IMG/VR virus record: IMGVR_UViG_3300042691_007652
Location: 1 to 25,108 of that record
Reading direction: 5' to 3' (one strand)
Length of the DNA stretch: 25,108 nt
DNA from: a virus
Made by a program: the position numbers and the translations under genes. The notes under the pieces are model-generated. The model was given only the letters and a program-made list of their open reading frames with translations, ran no database searches and was not told where the DNA came from. This document shows positions 22,966-25,108 of this stretch, piece after piece. Numbering within the stretch: position 1 is the stretch's first letter; each line of letters begins with the position of its first letter.

Positions 22966-24348
22966 ATGGAAAACAAAAAAGCAATTGATTCATTAACAAA
23001 ATACGGCCGTGACTTCCAAATCAAGTGTATTTCATGCTTGATATCTGATCGTTCATTTATTGAACGTATTCATGATATTATTGAAGTAGACTTCTTTGAA
23101 AGTGATGCAAATAAGTGGGTGGTAAAAGAAAGTATTAAATATTTCAATGAATATAAAGATCTTCCAACATTAACAGTATTTAAGATTAAAGTTGACGAAG
23201 TACAAGACGAACTTCTAAAACGAAGTATCGTAGACAATCTCAAATTGGTTTATCAAAAAGTTAGCGATAACGATTTGAAGTTTGTTAAAGAACAGTTTTT
23301 GGAATTTTGTAAGAACCAAAAGCTAAAGAACGCTATCATTGAAAGTGCCGATCTATTGGCACTTGGTCAATACGAAAAGATTAAAAACGTAGTTGATCAC
23401 GCAATGAAAGCTGGTATGGAACGTAATATCGGTCACGATTATTCCGAAGACGTTGAAAAACGTATGAGTGTAATGAGTCGAAATTGTATCAAAACCAATT
23501 GGACTGAAATTGATACAATCATGGATGGTGGATTGGCTGCCGGTGAACTTGGCATTATTACTGCTTGTGCAGGTAGTGGTAAGAGTTGGGTATTGTCTAA
23601 GCTAGGAGCTGAAGCAATGAAACAGGGTAAGAATGTAGTTCATTTTACTCTTGAGTTGAATGAAAACTATGTGGGTCTACGTTATGATGCTTGTTTTACT
23701 GGAATTGATTTCCAAAACATTCGTAATAACGTTGATATCGTAAAGCAGAAGATTGCTGATGTTCCCGGTAAGTTGAAGATTAAATACTTCCCTATCAAGA
23801 CAGTTAGTGCTTATAGTCTAAAAGCACATTGTGAACGATTGGCTGTACTTGGTACAAAAGTAGATATGATTATTGTTGACTATGCAGATATTCTACGTCC
23901 ATCACAAAGTGAACGTAATAGTAACAGTTATAGTGAGGCTGGCGGTATTTATGAAGAACTACGTGGTGTAGCTGGTGAATTACAAGTTCCTATTTGGAGT
24001 GCTTCGCAGAGTAATCGTGCTGCTATGGATGAAGATATCATTCAGGCTAATAACATCGCTGATAGTTATCGCAAGATTATGACCGCTGACTTTGTTATGT
24101 CACTCAGCCGTAAAGTTAATGATAAACAAGCAAATACAGCTAGATTCCATGTAATTAAGAATCGTTTCGGACCAGATGGTTTGACATTCCCAAGTAAAAT
24201 GAACGCTGGTTGTGGCCACATTGAAATTTATGGAGAAAATAGCCGTGAGGGTATGAGTATTCTAAATGAAATGATGGACGGTGAGAATCAAGTCAAAAAA
24301 GCACTAAAGTCCAAGTGGAACGTGCATAATAGTGACGATGAAGAATAA
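22966..24348 (+). CDS. 41: Replicative DNA helicase (T4 gp41 / DnaB family)
   Basis: A 460-residue hexameric 5'-3' helicase that unwinds the fork. The N-terminal ~150 residues are the helical collar domain. The RecA-like motor follows: TNWTEIDTIMDGGLAAGELG leads into Walker A ACAGSGKS (200-207); LELNENYVGLRYD follows; Walker B is MIIVDYADIL (Asp305); sensor SASQSNRAAMDED; and an arginine-finger region HVIKNRFGPDGLTF (395-408). Length equals T4 gp41 (~475). It has its own candidate promoter with almost no leader. A terminator-like hairpin separates it from the reductase gene. Confidence 0.93.
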   Translation: MENKKAIDSLTKYGRDFQIKCISCLISDRSFIERIHDIIEVDFFESDANKWVVKESIKYFNEYKDLPTLTVFKIKVDEVQDELLKRSIVDNLKLVYQKVSDNDLKFVKEQFLEFCKNQKLKNAIIESADLLALGQYEKIKNVVDHAMKAGMERNIGHDYSEDVEKRMSVMSRNCIKTNWTEIDTIMDGGLAAGELGIITACAGSGKSWVLSKLGAEAMKQGKNVVHFTLELNENYVGLRYDACFTGIDFQNIRNNVDIVKQKIADVPGKLKIKYFPIKTVSAYSLKAHCERLAVLGTKVDMIIVDYADILRPSQSERNSNSYSEAGGIYEELRGVAGELQVPIWSASQSNRAAMDEDIIQANNIADSYRKIMTADFVMSLSRKVNDKQANTARFHVIKNRFGPDGLTFPSKMNAGCGHIEIYGENSREGMSILNEMMDGENQVKKALKSKWNVHNSDDEE

Positions 24349-24413
24349 TTTATAGTATGTAACAAACAAAAAACGTACAAAAAAATTATTAAAAAAGTTA
24401 TAATCTAATCACA

Positions 24414-24444
24414 AAATAGACTATCCAAAAGATAGTTATTTTTT
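24414..24444 (+). terminator. Terminator-like hairpin between helicase and reductase genes
   Basis: AAATA(G)ACTATC pairs with GATAGTTATTT (24414-24425 with 24431-24441, one bulged G, loop CAAAA) and runs into six T to 24444. It lies seven bases before the next ATG, so it could also affect translation of that gene. Confidence 0.6.
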
Positions 24445-24450
24445 ACCCAT

Positions 24451-25108
24451 ATGAATAAAGAAATTTTTATAAAGAAACGAAATGGTAATGTCGAGAAATT
24501 CAATGCAGATAAAATCAATAAGATTTTGCAATGGGCTACTGAAGACATAAAAGGTGTTAGTTTTGAAGAAGTTGCAATGAATGCTCATCTATCGTTTTTC
24601 GATGGTATGACATCCAAAGACATTCATGCAATGTTGATTGAGGCTTCTGCAAATCTAATTACTGAAGATAAACCCAATTATCAATATGTATCTTCACGTT
24701 TGTTGAACTATCAACTACGTAAGAATGTTTGGGGAGGTAAGAATCCTCCTAAACTATATGATATTGTTAAAGCCAATATTGACGCATTAGTATATGATGA
24801 TGAAATTCTAAACTGGTACTCTAAACAAGAGTTTGATAAGCTAGATGAATTTCTACGTCATGATCGTGATTTTAATTTCACATATGCTGGTATTAAACAG
24901 TTGTGTGATAAGTACATGGTTCAAAATCGTGTAACCAAACAGATTTATGAAACCCCACAGTTTGCTTATATGCTTATCGCAATGACATTCTTTAAGGGTT
25001 ATAAAGAAAAGCGATTAGATTATATTAAGAAAGCTTATAACTACTTTAGTAAGCATAAGATTAATCTACCAACCCCTATTATGGCGGGTGTAAGAACTCC
25101 AATGAAGA
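24451..25108 (+). CDS. nrdA: Ribonucleotide reductase class I large subunit, N-terminal part (3' partial)
   Basis: The first 219 residues of NrdA, which reduces ribonucleotides to deoxyribonucleotides to supply phage DNA synthesis. It reads MNKEIFIKKRNGNVEKFNAD, then ILQWATEDIKGVSFEEV (ATP-cone region, residues 1 to ~90), YQYVSSRLLNYQLRK, HDRDFNFTYAGIKQL, KYMVQNRVTKQIYETPQFAY and LPTPIMAGVRTPM at the window edge. It aligns along its whole visible length with E. coli NrdA. The first catalytic cysteine would lie just past the edge. The ATP cone, where activity is tuned by ATP/dATP, looks intact. No Shine-Dalgarno; start chosen from the match to NrdA. Confidence 0.93.
   Translation, partial: MNKEIFIKKRNGNVEKFNADKINKILQWATEDIKGVSFEEVAMNAHLSFFDGMTSKDIHAMLIEASANLITEDKPNYQYVSSRLLNYQLRKNVWGGKNPPKLYDIVKANIDALVYDDEILNWYSKQEFDKLDEFLRHDRDFNFTYAGIKQLCDKYMVQNRVTKQIYETPQFAYMLIAMTFFKGYKEKRLDYIKKAYNYFSKHKINLPTPIMAGVRTPMK

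Overview
The window looks like part of the genome of a large, AT-rich, T4-like contractile-tailed phage (or the same from a metagenome). Every convincing gene is on the + strand and packing is dense, with several ATGA or TTGA stop/start overlaps. The gene content is a tail and baseplate module followed by a T4-type replication and nucleotide-metabolism module. No tRNA, CRISPR array, insertion sequence or integrase was seen, and no gene-free stretch exceeds 300 bases (the longest is about 150). Almost no start codon has a recognisable Shine-Dalgarno sequence. This suggests a host with S1-type or leader-AT-driven initiation, such as Bacteroidetes or some cyanobacteria, but the candidate promoters look like ordinary sigma70, so the host is left open.

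Layout. (1) 1-3039: the 3' part of a tail-fibre gene with collagen-like Gly-X-Y repeats, a 91-aa orphan, a GT-B glycosyltransferase and a 66-aa orphan. (2) 3040-5888: a regulatory leader, a HAD phosphatase/nucleotidyltransferase fusion, the tail-tube protein (gp19-like) closed by a strong terminator, and a nucleotidyl (NMNAT-like) transferase with a charged tail. (3) 5938-15763: the tail assembly block. It holds a gp26-like protein with two CxxC knuckles, a gp51-like protein in the +1 frame joined to it through a run of seven T, the tape measure, an 874-aa tube-cap/baseplate protein, a LysM gp53-like wedge protein, a 1004-aa hub-like protein and a 128-aa structural protein. (4) 15800-19674: a divergent family A DNA polymerase that appears to lack the thumb, a 719-aa protein with a PD-(D/E)XK-like nuclease core, and a 130-aa orphan. 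(5) 19798-25108: gp32 single-stranded DNA binding protein, UvsX/RecA, RNase H/FEN-type 5' nuclease, gp41/DnaB helicase, and the N-terminal 219 residues of ribonucleotide reductase large subunit (runs off the window).

How it works together. The late genes build the tube, its length ruler and the baseplate, ending in a repetitive fibre that may be glycosylated by the neighbouring transferase. The replication genes form the T4 recombination-replication core (gp32, UvsX, gp41, RNase H) plus dNTP supply (NrdA). The observations most worth a second look are: the probable programmed frameshift joining the gp26-like and gp51-like genes just before the tape measure, the thumb-less family A polymerase with an altered steric-gate position, the nuclease-like core in the 719-aa protein, the HAD-nucleotidyltransferase fusion, and a hairpin plus unstructured A/U-rich leader before gp32 that resembles the T4 gene 32 autogenous operator.
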